From the NCBI RefSeq assembly GCF_001982635.1, contig NZ_MKFI01000002.1:433964-497963 (forward strand): DNA of 64,000 nucleotides. The letters run 5' to 3'. Shown here in pieces: positions 40,730 through 49,602 of this stretch. The first letter of the stretch is position 1; each line of letters begins with the position of its first letter. The notes below the pieces were generated by a model. It ran no database searches. It had not been told where the DNA came from and saw only the letters and a program-made list of their open reading frames with translations. The position numbers and the translations under genes are program-made. Source of the DNA: Bradyrhizobium mercantei. GTDB taxonomy: Bacteria; Pseudomonadota; Alphaproteobacteria; Rhizobiales; Xanthobacteraceae.

Positions 40730-41719
40730 TCAGATCACCGGATTCCACGGCGCCGGCACGACGCGGTAGCCGCTGCCGTCCTTCACCACATTGCCGAGGC
40801 CGGGGAACGGATAGTGGAAGCCCTGCACCTGGAGCCGCTCGGCGACGATCATCTCGTAGACGCGGCGGCGGGTCTTCTCCGCCACGTCGCCGTCCTGGTC
40901 GAAGAATGCGTGCCAGCCGGGGTTGGTCGCGAACAAATGCGGATTGTTGGTGACGTCGGACTGGATGAAGACCTTCTCCGAACCCGAGGCCAGCACGTAG
41001 GAGGTGTGGCCCGGCGTGTGGCCGACGGCCTCCACCGAGGTCAGACCCGGCGCGATCTCCTTGCCCCATTCATAGGGCGTGACCTTCTTCTTCAGCCCGG
41101 CCTCGAAGATGTTGCGGTTGTTCTTGAACAGGCCCTGCATGCGGCCGGCGGGCGCCCGGCTCATCTCGCCGTCGTCCATCCAGAACTTCCATTCGGTCGC
41201 CGGCACCAGCACCTCGGCGTTCGGGAATGCCGGCGTGCCTTCGGCGGTGAGCAGGCCGTTCACGTGGTCGCCGTGGAAGTGCGAGATCACGACCATGTCG
41301 ACATTCTTCGGATCGAAGCCGGCGGCGACGAAATTGTCGGCGAACAGGCCGTTGGCGCCCTTGCTGCTGGCCTTCGCCAGCGCACCATTGCCGGTGTCGA
41401 TCACGACGAGCTTGCCGCCGGTGTTGAGCACGAGCGGCGCGAACCAGATCGTCACCATGTCGCGCGGCATGAACGCCTTCTCCAGCGCCGCGTTGACATC
41501 GTCCCGCTTCGCATTGGGAATGAAGGCATCTTCCAGCTTGAACACGTTCTTGCCGTCGGACACCACGCTGACCATGATGTCACCGACCTTGTAGCGATAG
41601 AAGCTCGGTGCCTGCTTGTCGGCGGCCGGACCCGCGGCGGACGCGGGAACGGCAGATAGCAACGGTGCGGCGGCAACGCCGGCGGCGCCGGCGAGCGCAT
41701 GACGTCGTGTCAATTCCAT
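40730..41719 (-). CDS. Exported MBL-fold metallo-hydrolase
   Basis: 329 residues with a Tat-type signal (LTRRHALAGAAGVAAAPLLS, cleavage near ASA). The metallo-beta-lactamase metal motif is HFHGDH at 147-152, with GHTPGHTSY and a late HYPFPG completing the binuclear site. The overall sequence fits the large group of lactonase or phosphodiesterase-like hydrolases. Substrate unknown. A GC-rich hairpin (GGCGCGGC/GCCGCGCC, 40686-40707) follows the gene. Confidence 0.9.
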   Translation of the reverse strand: MELTRRHALAGAAGVAAAPLLSAVPASAAGPAADKQAPSFYRYKVGDIMVSVVSDGKNVFKLEDAFIPNAKRDDVNAALEKAFMPRDMVTIWFAPLVLNTGGKLVVIDTGNGALAKASSKGANGLFADNFVAAGFDPKNVDMVVISHFHGDHVNGLLTAEGTPAFPNAEVLVPATEWKFWMDDGEMSRAPAGRMQGLFKNNRNIFEAGLKKKVTPYEWGKEIAPGLTSVEAVGHTPGHTSYVLASGSEKVFIQSDVTNNPHLFATNPGWHAFFDQDGDVAEKTRRRVYEMIVAERLQVQGFHYPFPGLGNVVKDGSGYRVVPAPWNPVI

Positions 41720-41872
41720 GTGTTGTCCTTCCCGGTGAAACTGTATTGGCGCCCAGTGATTTCGCCCTTCACGGGCGAGGTTGTAGCAGCGTTTCGATGC
41801 TCGCGCGATGACGACAATGCGAGCGCCTGTCCCCCGCCTAACCCCTGCAGGTGGCCGTTATTCCGGTGCTCG

Positions 41873-42403
41873 CTACACCACGCGCCACATCCACTCGACG
41901 GCCTGGCCTATGACGTCGCCGAACAGCAGCAGCGCCGCCGACCAGACCAGCGCGGAGACGAAATTGGCGATCTGGAATTGCCAGTACGACATCTCGAAGA
42001 TGCCGGCCGCAAGCGGCACCGAGGCGCGCAGCGGGCCGAAGAAGCGGCCGATGAAGATGCTGGGCACGCCCCAGCTCTTCACGAAGGCCTCGCCGCGCGG
42101 CAGGATCTCCGGATAGCGCGACAGCGGCCACATCTGCGCGACGTGCTCCTTGTAGCGATAGCCGAACCAGTAGGAGACCCAGTCGCCGAGCGCGGCGCCG
42201 ATGCCGCCCGCGATCCAGATCGGCCAGAAGCTGATCCCGCTGACGCCGATCAGCGCGCCGATCGCAACCAGCGCGCCCCAGGCGGGCACCAGCAATGAGA
42301 TGAAGGCGAGCGATTCTGCGAACGCCAGCAGCATGACGATCGGAGCGGCCCAGGCCTGGTGATGGCGCACGAATTCGGCCAGAGCCCGCGCAAGGTCTTC
42401 CAT
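41873..42403 (-). CDS. DedA family membrane protein
   Basis: 176 residues with four or five hydrophobic segments. The DedA/SNARE-associated motif is FIGRFFGPLRASVPLAAGIF (about 118-137), preceded by GYRYKEHVAQM. DedA proteins are undecaprenyl-phosphate or phospholipid flippases or scramblases needed for envelope homeostasis. The ATG 42403 (MEDLARALAEFVRHHQ) precedes helix 1; the long upstream open frame is antisense noise. Confidence 0.88.
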   Translation of the reverse strand: MEDLARALAEFVRHHQAWAAPIVMLLAFAESLAFISLLVPAWGALVAIGALIGVSGISFWPIWIAGGIGAALGDWVSYWFGYRYKEHVAQMWPLSRYPEILPRGEAFVKSWGVPSIFIGRFFGPLRASVPLAAGIFEMSYWQFQIANFVSALVWSAALLLFGDVIGQAVEWMWRVV

Positions 42404-42590
42404 CTCGTCGTGTGCCTTCCGCTCCGTTGAACCTCGAATGAACCTTTCTAGCGGCACGCAGCCTAAGAACAGGTAAGCCAGCCCATTGCGTGACATCAAG
42501 TCACAAAGGCGGGGATCAAACGTGATTTCCGGCAAGGCCCCGCGGTCCGGGCTGTCTGGCATCTCCCTCACAAGAAAAAGGAAACACTGG

Positions 42591-42959
42591 ATGATCGGGT
42601 CACTGATGATGTGCGTGAGCGTTGTCGTCTTGCTGTTCGGAATGCTCGCGGGCATCGCCATGGGTATCCAGCACGACTTCACGTTGGGGCCTGCGCACGC
42701 GCATCTCAATCTCGTCGGCGGCGTATTGCTGTTCCTGTTCGGCCTGTACTACCGGCTGGTGCCGGCGGCGGGCGGCATGCTGCTCGCCAGGATCCAGGGC
42801 TGGCTGCATATCGTCGGCGGCGTGCTGTTTCCGGCCGGCGTCGCTGCCGTGCTGCTGAAGGGCCCCTCTTTCGAGGCCGCCCCGATCGTCGGATCGCTGC
42901 TGGTGGTCGCCGCGATGGCCCTGTTCACGGTCGTTGTATTCCGCACCTCGCGGGCGTAA
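42591..42959 (+). CDS. Heme-copper-oxidase-like small membrane protein (122 aa)
   Basis: ATG 42591 follows AAAAAGGAAA, a good ribosome site; the longer upstream frame is poorly supported. Four hydrophobic helices. The segment FTLGPAHAHLNLVGGVLLFL contains a His-x-His pair in a helix, very like heme-ligating helices of cytochrome oxidase subunit I and NnrS-type proteins. A tail helix ends at VVVFRTSRA. Heme binding is inferred. It is the last gene before parE on the plus strand, not obviously linked. Confidence 0.7.
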   Translation: MIGSLMMCVSVVVLLFGMLAGIAMGIQHDFTLGPAHAHLNLVGGVLLFLFGLYYRLVPAAGGMLLARIQGWLHIVGGVLFPAGVAAVLLKGPSFEAAPIVGSLLVVAAMALFTVVVFRTSRA

Positions 42960-43087
42960 TCGCAGGCTCCTATCTAGGGGGATGGCCGGGGCCCCAGGGC
43001 GCGGCCGTCCCCCATTGCCAGCCCATCCGTGGCATAGTCAGAGCAACCGATTCGCCGCGCCAGGACCGGCGCGCCACTTGAAGAACG

Positions 43088-45148
43088 ATGGCCAAATCAT
43101 TGAAGTCAAACGCTAAAAGCAAACCTTCCAACGACCTGTTCGAGGCCCCGGAACCGAAGGGACGCGCCCCGGCGAAGGCTGCGGCCAAGCCCGTCAAGGA
43201 CGCCGAAGCCAGCTATACGGCGGCGAGCATCGAGGTTCTGGAGGGCCTGGAACCGGTTCGCAAGCGCCCCGGCATGTATATCGGCGGCACCGACGAGAAG
43301 GCGCTGCACCACCTGTTCGCCGAGGTGATCGACAACTGTATGGATGAGGCGCTGGCGGGCCACGCCACCTTCATCGACGTGGAGCTGACCGCAGACGGCT
43401 TCCTGACCGTGACCGACAACGGCCGCGGCATTCCGGTCGACCCGCATCCGAAATTCCCGAAGAAGTCCGCACTTGAAGTCATCATGTGCACGCTGCACTC
43501 GGGCGGCAAATTCAATTCCGATGTCTACGAGACCTCGGGCGGCCTGCACGGCGTCGGCGTCTCCGTGGTCAACGCCCTCTCCTCACGGCTCGAGGTCGAG
43601 GTTGCGCGCAGCGGACAGCTGCATCGCATGACGTTCGAGCGCGGCCATCCCAAGGGCAAGCTCGAGGACCTCGGCAAGGTCAACAATCGCCGCGGCACGC
43701 GGATCCGCTTCAAGCCGGACACCGATATCTTCGGCGCCAAGGCGGTCTTCAAGCCGCAGCGCCTGTTCAAGATGACGCGCTCGAAGGCCTATCTGTTCGG
43801 CGGCGTCGAGATTCGCTGGCACTGCGATCAGGAACTGCTGAAGGGCGTCGAGGACGTTCCGCCGGAAGCCAAGTTCCACTTCCCCGGCGGCTTGAAGGAT
43901 TATCTGGCCGCGGCGATCCACGCCGACACGCTGGTGCATCAGGATATCTTCTCCGGCAAATCCGGCCGCAGCGGTGCGCATGGCGCCTGCGAATGGGCAG
44001 TTGCCTGGACGGCCGATGCCGACGGCTTCCTGTCGTCCTACACCAACACGGTGCCGACGCCCGACGGCGGCACTCATGAATCCGGCCTGCGCAGCGCGCT
44101 GCTGCGCGGCCTGAAGGACCATGCCGAGCGCGCGGGCCAGGGCAAGCGCGCCGCCTCCGTCACCTCGGAAGACGTGATGGTGGGCGCGGCCGTCATGCTC
44201 TCGGTGTTCGTGCGCGAGCCTGAATTCCAGGGCCAAACGAAAGACCGCCTCGCCACCGCCGAAGCGCAGCGCATCGTCGAACAGGCGATGAAGGATCCGT
44301 TCGACCATTGGCTGTCAGGCAATCCGAACCAGGCCAACCGGCTGCTCGATTTCGTGATCGATCGCGCCGAGGAGCGGCTGCGCCGCCGCCAGGAAAAGGA
44401 GACCGCGCGCAAGACCGCCGGCAAGAAGCTGCGCCTGCCCGGCAAGCTCGCCGATTGCTCCGACGCCGGCACCGAAGGCTCGGAACTGTTCATCGTCGAA
44501 GGCGACTCGGCCGGCGGCAGCGCCAAGCAGGCGCGCGATCGCAAGACGCAGGCCGTGCTGCCGCTGCGCGGCAAGATCCTCAACGTCGCGTCCGCCGGCA
44601 AGGACAAGCTGACCGCGAACGCGCAGCTCTCCGACCTCGTGCAGGCGATCGGCTGCGGCACGCTCGCACACTACCGCGAAGAGGATCTGCGCTATCAGCG
44701 CATCATCATCATGACCGACGCCGACGTCGACGGCGCCCACATCGCATCGCTTCTGATCACCTTCTTCTACCGGCAGATGCCGCGGCTGATCGACGAGGGC
44801 CATCTCTATCTGGCGGTGCCGCCGCTCTACAAACTGAAGCATGGCACCAAGTCGATCTACGCCCGCGACGACGCCCACAAGGAAGAGCTGCTGAAGAGCG
44901 AGTTCAACGCCAACGCCAAGGTCGAGGTGAACCGCTTCAAAGGCCTCGGCGAGATGATGCCGGCGCAGCTCAAGGAAACCACCATGGATCCGGCCAAGCG
45001 GACCCTGCTGCGCGTGGTGTTGCTGGCCGATGACCGCGAGGGCACCGCCGACTCGGTCGAGCGGCTGATGGGAACCAAGGCGGAAGCCCGCTTTGCCTTC
45101 ATCTCCGACAAGGCCGAATTCGCCAGCGACGATCTGCTCGACGTTTAG
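43088..45148 (+). CDS. parE: DNA topoisomerase IV subunit B
   Basis: ATPase/Toprim subunit of the decatenating type IIA topoisomerase. The 686 residues contain the GHKL ATPase core (EVIDNCMDEAL, TVTDNGRGIPVDPH, TSGGLHGVGVSVVNALS), the transducer domain, and the Toprim motifs EGDSAGGSAKQARD and DADVDGAHI near the C-terminus. Length and the short C-terminal tail fit ParE rather than GyrB. A basic, Ala/Pro-rich N-terminal extension of about 40 residues (SLKSNAKSKPSNDLF onward) is longer than in E. coli. parC is not in this window. Confidence 0.95.
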   Translation: MAKSLKSNAKSKPSNDLFEAPEPKGRAPAKAAAKPVKDAEASYTAASIEVLEGLEPVRKRPGMYIGGTDEKALHHLFAEVIDNCMDEALAGHATFIDVELTADGFLTVTDNGRGIPVDPHPKFPKKSALEVIMCTLHSGGKFNSDVYETSGGLHGVGVSVVNALSSRLEVEVARSGQLHRMTFERGHPKGKLEDLGKVNNRRGTRIRFKPDTDIFGAKAVFKPQRLFKMTRSKAYLFGGVEIRWHCDQELLKGVEDVPPEAKFHFPGGLKDYLAAAIHADTLVHQDIFSGKSGRSGAHGACEWAVAWTADADGFLSSYTNTVPTPDGGTHESGLRSALLRGLKDHAERAGQGKRAASVTSEDVMVGAAVMLSVFVREPEFQGQTKDRLATAEAQRIVEQAMKDPFDHWLSGNPNQANRLLDFVIDRAEERLRRRQEKETARKTAGKKLRLPGKLADCSDAGTEGSELFIVEGDSAGGSAKQARDRKTQAVLPLRGKILNVASAGKDKLTANAQLSDLVQAIGCGTLAHYREEDLRYQRIIIMTDADVDGAHIASLLITFFYRQMPRLIDEGHLYLAVPPLYKLKHGTKSIYARDDAHKEELLKSEFNANAKVEVNRFKGLGEMMPAQLKETTMDPAKRTLLRVVLLADDREGTADSVERLMGTKAEARFAFISDKAEFASDDLLDV

Positions 45149-45378
45149 GGTCAACCAACTGATTTGGCATGACTTTTCGGCCGCCTCCTGATCGGGGGCG
45201 GCCGTTTTCATTGGCCCTTTCGGAGAACGTCTGCGGTTTCGTTTTCGGCCGGTTGTGTCTCACCCGCAACAGCATTTCCGGCGGAACCACGTATAGTCCC
45301 TGACATGACGGCTGGGGAATCGGCGCCAGAGCGCTTCCGGTCAAGCGACGAGATCGAACGAAAGTCGGGGATTTGGAC

Positions 45379-46170
45379 ATGAAAAAGTTTTTGCTGGCTC
45401 TGACCGCGGTTGCTGCGATGACGGGTTCGGCGTCGGCTGCTGACCTGGCTGCCCGCCCCTACACCAAGGCTCCGGCCCCGATCGCGGTGGCGCCGAGCTG
45501 GACCGGCTTCTACATCTTCGGCGGTGGCGGCGGTGGCCTCTGGGACGCTGACACCGGCACCCAGTCGACCGTCACTGGCGCGCCGATCCTCGGCTTCAAC
45601 CAGCGCCAGGGTGGCGATGGCTGGTACGGCACCGTCGGTGCCGGCTACGACTGGCAGACCGCCAACAGCTGGGTGATCGGCGTGTTCGCCGACGGTCAGT
45701 TCGGCAGCCTCAAGGGCACCATCCAGGATCAGTTCAACCTGGTCGCCGGCAACATCAAGAACGACTACAGCTGGGCCGCCGGTGCGCGCTTGGGCTATCT
45801 GGTCGCTCCGAACGTTCTGTCCTACGTCAACGCCGGTTACTCCAGCTCGCACTGGAAGGGCACCACCCTGTTCAACACCGCGAGCGCTCTCCCCTCCGGC
45901 CTGCACACCAACAGCTTCGATCGCAGCGGCTGGTTCGTCGGCGGCGGCGTCGAGAACAACCTGAACATCTTCGGCATTACCGCGCCGGGCTGGTTCATGA
46001 AGACCGAGTATCGCGCCGCTTACTACGACAGCAAGAACATCTCCGAGCTGGTCGACGGCACCAACCTCTCGAACGGCACCGACATCACCTTCAAGCCGCT
46101 CGTCCAGACCATCAGCACCTCGCTGGTCTACCGCTTCAACTGGACCGGTCCGGTTGTCGCCAAGTACTGA
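45379..46170 (+). CDS. Outer-membrane beta-barrel protein (Omp25/31-like)
   Basis: 263 residues from ATG 45379: signal peptide MKKFLLALTAVAAMTGSASA, then the AADLAARPYTKAP sequence typical of rhizobial Omp25/31-type proteins, and an eight-strand barrel of alternating residues (SWTGFYIFGGGGGGLW, VGAGYDWQTANSWVIGVFAD, STSLVYRFNW). A C-terminal Tyr replaces the usual Phe. The TTG two codons upstream is rejected. A strong intrinsic terminator follows. A paralogue lies at 47206-47982. Confidence 0.9.
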   Translation: MKKFLLALTAVAAMTGSASAADLAARPYTKAPAPIAVAPSWTGFYIFGGGGGGLWDADTGTQSTVTGAPILGFNQRQGGDGWYGTVGAGYDWQTANSWVIGVFADGQFGSLKGTIQDQFNLVAGNIKNDYSWAAGARLGYLVAPNVLSYVNAGYSSSHWKGTTLFNTASALPSGLHTNSFDRSGWFVGGGVENNLNIFGITAPGWFMKTEYRAAYYDSKNISELVDGTNLSNGTDITFKPLVQTISTSLVYRFNWTGPVVAKY

Positions 46171-46191
46171 GCTTTGCTGACATAGCAGATC

Positions 46192-46222
46192 AAAAGCCCC
46201 GGCATCGTCCGGGGCTTTTTTG
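46192..46222 (+). terminator. Intrinsic terminator after the outer-membrane protein gene
   Basis: Stem AAAAGCCCCGG / CCGGGGCTTTT with loop CATCGT, then further T residues (TTGTT). Very strong. Confidence 0.9.
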
Positions 46223-46358
46223 TTGCCCTGATGGCTTCGGGAACCGGGCCGCGCGCACCGCGGGCTGGCGCAGGGCCGACCGGACGCGGCTGATCTGGTC
46301 AGCGCTGTGACGATCGGGCACTCTCGCGGCCGGATTCAAACCACAGCGGGCAACAACA

Positions 46359-47129
46359 ATGAAAAACGGACAGTTTGATCTCACCGGCCGGGTCGCGATC
46401 GTCACCGGCGGCAATGGCGGCATCGGGCTCGGCATGGCGCGCGGCCTGGCGGATGCCGGCGCCGCGGTCGCCGTGGTCGGCCGCAACGAGGCGAAGTCGA
46501 AGGCCGCCGTCGAGGATCTCGGCAAGCGCGGCGCCAAGGCGATCGCGGTCGCAACCGACGTGACCGACAAGGCCGCGATCGCGGCCATGGTCGAGCGGGT
46601 GATCGGCGAGCTCGGCCGGATCGACATCCTCGTCAACAATGCCGGCATGAGCATCCGCAAGCCGCCGCACGAGCTCGAGCTCGACGAGTGGAGCAAGGTG
46701 ATCGACACCAACCTCACCAGCGCCTTCCTGTGCTCGAAGGTGGCCTACCCGGCGCTCAAGGCGTCGGGCCACGGCAAGATCATCAATATCGGCTCGATGA
46801 TGTCGATCTTCGGCGCGAGCTTCGCTGCGGCCTACGCCGCGAGCAAGGGCGGCATCGTGCAGTACACCCGTGCCTGCGCCAACGCCTGGGCTCCCGACAA
46901 CATCCAGGTCAATGCCATCCTGCCGGGCTGGATCGACACCGACCTGACCAAGGGCGCGCGCCAGCAGGTTGCCGGGCTGCACGAGCGTGTGCTCGCCCGC
47001 ACGCCGGCGGCACGCTGGGGCGTTATCGACGACTTCGCCGGCATCGCCGTGTTCCTGGCATCGCCCGCGTCGGACTTCGTCACCGGCACCGCGATCCCGG
47101 TCGACGGCGGCTATTCAGTAATGGTCTGA
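46359..47129 (+). CDS. Short-chain dehydrogenase/reductase
   Basis: 256-residue classical SDR: TGGNGGIGLGMARGLADAG, VNNAGMS, IGSMMSIFGA, YAASKGGIVQYTRA (Tyr-xxx-Lys) and a C-terminal GTAIPVDGGYSVMV. Similar to gluconate 5-dehydrogenase and 3-oxoacyl-ACP reductase branches; the substrate is not determined. It is isolated between two outer-membrane protein genes. Confidence 0.9.
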   Translation: MKNGQFDLTGRVAIVTGGNGGIGLGMARGLADAGAAVAVVGRNEAKSKAAVEDLGKRGAKAIAVATDVTDKAAIAAMVERVIGELGRIDILVNNAGMSIRKPPHELELDEWSKVIDTNLTSAFLCSKVAYPALKASGHGKIINIGSMMSIFGASFAAAYAASKGGIVQYTRACANAWAPDNIQVNAILPGWIDTDLTKGARQQVAGLHERVLARTPAARWGVIDDFAGIAVFLASPASDFVTGTAIPVDGGYSVMV

Positions 47130-47153
47130 AAGCACGAGAGCCCCTTAAAACAC

Positions 47154-47181
47154 GAGAGCCCCGGCATTCGCCGGGGCCCTC
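47154..47181. terminator. Hairpin between convergent SDR and Omp genes
   Basis: 12-base stem GAGAGCCCCGGC / GCCGGGGCCCTC with one mismatch and loop ATTC. It could serve as a bidirectional terminator for the SDR (+) and Omp (-) genes, although neither side has a clean T-run. Confidence 0.5.
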
Positions 47182-47205
47182 GCATCCTGCTCGCCTCTGT
47201 CTAGC

Positions 47206-47982
47206 TCAGTAGCGCGCGATGACCGGCGCGTCGAACTTGTAGTTCACGCGCACCACCGCCCACTGAATGTCGCGCGGCTTGGCGTCGAACGTATAGGTGC
47301 CTGCCGCGGTGCCGGCGAGCTGATAGGTCTGACGCTCGAAGGCCGCGTAATTGTATTCGACGCCGATGGTCCAGTTGCGGGTGATGCCGTATTCCCAGCC
47401 GGCGCCGACGGTCCAGCCGCTGGCCCAGTGGGTCTGGCTGCCGGAGCCGGTCGCCGGCGGAAGGTTGTCGACGACGGACAGGCGATTGTTCACGCCGGCA
47501 TAGCCGCCCTTGATGTAGAGCAGATTGTTCTGGATCGCGTAACCGGCGCGGCCGACGATCGTCGCCATCGCATTCGAGCGCCAGCTGAACTCATCATCGC
47601 GGCCCGCGCCGAACACCGTGTTGGTGACACGGCCGGAATTGTCGAGCCCGGAGATCGTGCCCTCGACGCCGAACACGAAATTGTTGGCCTGCCAGTTGTA
47701 ACCGATCTGGCCGCCGCCCATGAAACCCGATCCGCGCTGACGGAAGCCCTGCCCCGGCGACAGATCGCCGAATGCCGAGGTGTTGGCGCTGTTGACCCAC
47801 TGCTGGTTGGTCCAGGCGCCGCCGAGATGGCCGCCGATGTAGAAGCCGGACCAGTTGTAGATCGTCTCCACATAGACCGGCGCCTTGGTGTAGGGACGCG
47901 CGGCGAGATCGGCGGCGGACGCGGCGCCGAGGCCGAGCGCAGTGGTGGCGGTCAACGCGGCAATGAATTTGGTCCGAAACAC
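47206..47982 (-). CDS. Outer-membrane beta-barrel protein (Omp25/31-like)
   Basis: 258 residues. The GTG at 47982 gives FRTKFIAALTATTALGLGAA as signal and is preceded by GGGGGTG; a GTG 30 bases further upstream is less likely. Mature sequence again starts AADLAARPYTKAPVYVETIY, then NWSGFYIGGHLGGAW and barrel strands (QIGYNWQANNFVFGVEGTIS, WTIGVEYNYAAFE, RVNYKFDAPVIARY). Paralogue of the protein at 45379, with clear divergence in loops. Confidence 0.9.
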   Translation of the reverse strand: MFRTKFIAALTATTALGLGAASAADLAARPYTKAPVYVETIYNWSGFYIGGHLGGAWTNQQWVNSANTSAFGDLSPGQGFRQRGSGFMGGGQIGYNWQANNFVFGVEGTISGLDNSGRVTNTVFGAGRDDEFSWRSNAMATIVGRAGYAIQNNLLYIKGGYAGVNNRLSVVDNLPPATGSGSQTHWASGWTVGAGWEYGITRNWTIGVEYNYAAFERQTYQLAGTAAGTYTFDAKPRDIQWAVVRVNYKFDAPVIARY

Positions 47983-48180
47983 GGCAGCACCCCCAGGTTG
48001 TCTGATGGGCACAGCATTCCCCGAGGACCCTTACCAAAAGAAAACTGCTGAAGCTGCCGGTGCGGAATCGGCTCACGCGCATTTCGAATCTTGTCGCGCT
48101 GTTGCTGTCGAGCAACTTTTATTGTTCGCTTTAAGCGACTGTTATCCTTGATGGATTCTTAGCAGTCAAGATGCACGGCG

Positions 48181-49386
48181 TCAGCTCGCGGCCGGCGAAT
48201 GCACGTGCTCCGGCCGCACCCCGACGGCGACGAGACGGGCCGTCAGCCCCTGCAGCCAGGGCATTGCCGTGATCAACCGCAGCGCGAACGGCACCGGTTG
48301 ATCGCCGCCCTTCAGCGCCGCGCTGATGATATTGCTCTGCGCGATCACCTGCATGCGCTGCGTCACGCGCACCGGAAACTCGCGCCGGCGCCGCACCGCG
48401 TCGAGCTCGTCCTCCGACGGTACGCCGTGAACGAGCTTCGCCGCCAGGATGTTGGCGGTGGCGACCGCGTCCTGCACCGCGAGGTTGACGCCGACGCCGC
48501 CGATCGGCGACATCGCATGCGCGGCGTCGCCGATGCAGAGCAGGCCGGGACGGGTCCATCGTCTCAGTCGATTGATCGCGACCGTGAGCAGCTTGACGTC
48601 GTCAAAACTCTTCACGTCGCCGATGCCGGGCTTGAGGATCGGCGCGAGATGCAGCACGTCGTCGAGCATTGCCGGCAATCCCCTCGCCTTCACGGCCTCG
48701 TATTGTCCCTTGGCGATCACGTAGGCGCATTGCCAATAGTCGCCGCGGTCGAACGTCACCATCATCTTGCCGTGGTCGATGCGCGCGAACAGATTCTCGG
48801 TCTCGTCCGGACGCCGCCCGACGCGAAACCACAGCACGTCCATCGGCGCGCCGATTTCCTCGACCTCGAGGCCGGCGCGCTCGCGCACGATGGAATGGCG
48901 GCCGTCGCAGCCGATCGTGAGATCCGCCTCGATGTCGATCGGGCCATCGGGCGTATTCGCGCGGACACCGGCGACAGTATCGCCGCGCCGGATCAAATCG
49001 GTCGCCTCCGCGTTCATCAGCACCTTCAGCGACGGGAAACGCCTGCCGCTGTCGCGCAGGAAATTCAGGAAGTCCCACTGCGGCATCATCGCGATGAAGG
49101 GATATTTGACGCTGAGGCGGCTGAGGTCGGCAATCCGCACCGAGGTGCCGCCGAACAAGCCGTCGAGCTTCTGGATGTCCTGGTGCGGCAGCTTCAGGAA
49201 GCCGTCGATCAGACCGAGTTCGTCCATCACCTGCAACGTCGAGGGATGCACGGTGTCGCCGCGGAAGTCGCGGAAGAAGTCGGCGTGCTTCTCCAGCACC
49301 ACGACGTCGACCCCGGCGCGTCCGAGCAGATGGCCGAGCATCATGCCGGCCGGCCCGCCGCCGACCACGCAGCAGCGCACCTTCAT
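48181..49386 (-). CDS. FAD-dependent monooxygenase (PHBH/UbiH-like)
   Basis: 401 residues. Group A flavin monooxygenase motifs: GxGxxG in CCVVGGGPAGMMLGHLL near the N-terminus, DG in IGCDGRHSIVRERAG, and the second FAD motif LLCIGDAAHAMSPIGGVGVN. The start ATG 49386 places the Rossmann motif at residue 5; an upstream in-frame ATG adds a non-conserved leader. Substrate (an aromatic or polyketide-like compound) unknown. A repeat copy lies 100 bases upstream. Confidence 0.88.
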   Translation of the reverse strand: MKVRCCVVGGGPAGMMLGHLLGRAGVDVVVLEKHADFFRDFRGDTVHPSTLQVMDELGLIDGFLKLPHQDIQKLDGLFGGTSVRIADLSRLSVKYPFIAMMPQWDFLNFLRDSGRRFPSLKVLMNAEATDLIRRGDTVAGVRANTPDGPIDIEADLTIGCDGRHSIVRERAGLEVEEIGAPMDVLWFRVGRRPDETENLFARIDHGKMMVTFDRGDYWQCAYVIAKGQYEAVKARGLPAMLDDVLHLAPILKPGIGDVKSFDDVKLLTVAINRLRRWTRPGLLCIGDAAHAMSPIGGVGVNLAVQDAVATANILAAKLVHGVPSEDELDAVRRRREFPVRVTQRMQVIAQSNIISAALKGGDQPVPFALRLITAMPWLQGLTARLVAVGVRPEHVHSPAAS

Positions 49387-49502
49387 CTGTCGCCTGTTCG
49401 CCTGCCTCGGATCACCCGCATCCATGATGCCGTCCTTGTAGCTGCCTCGCCGCTCAGGCTCCGACTGTAACGCGGATCGGACGACAAGGATGCAAGGCTA
49501 AA

Positions 49503-49602
49503 GCATGATCCGGAAAAGTGCGAAGCGGTTTTCCGAACAGATCATGCTCAAACAAAAGGCTAAAGCGCGATGACGATTCAAGCAAATCTCATCGCGCTTT
49601 AG
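49503..49602. repeat. Palindromic repeat, copy 2 of 3
   Basis: Same two-hairpin unit as at 15964 and 51137: GCATGATC...GATCATGC followed by TAAAGCGCGATGA...TCATCGCGCTTTA. The second hairpin's last arm supplies the stop codon (TAA, 49599-49601 on the minus strand) of the caspase-like gene, so the repeat overlaps a coding end. Confidence 0.88.
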
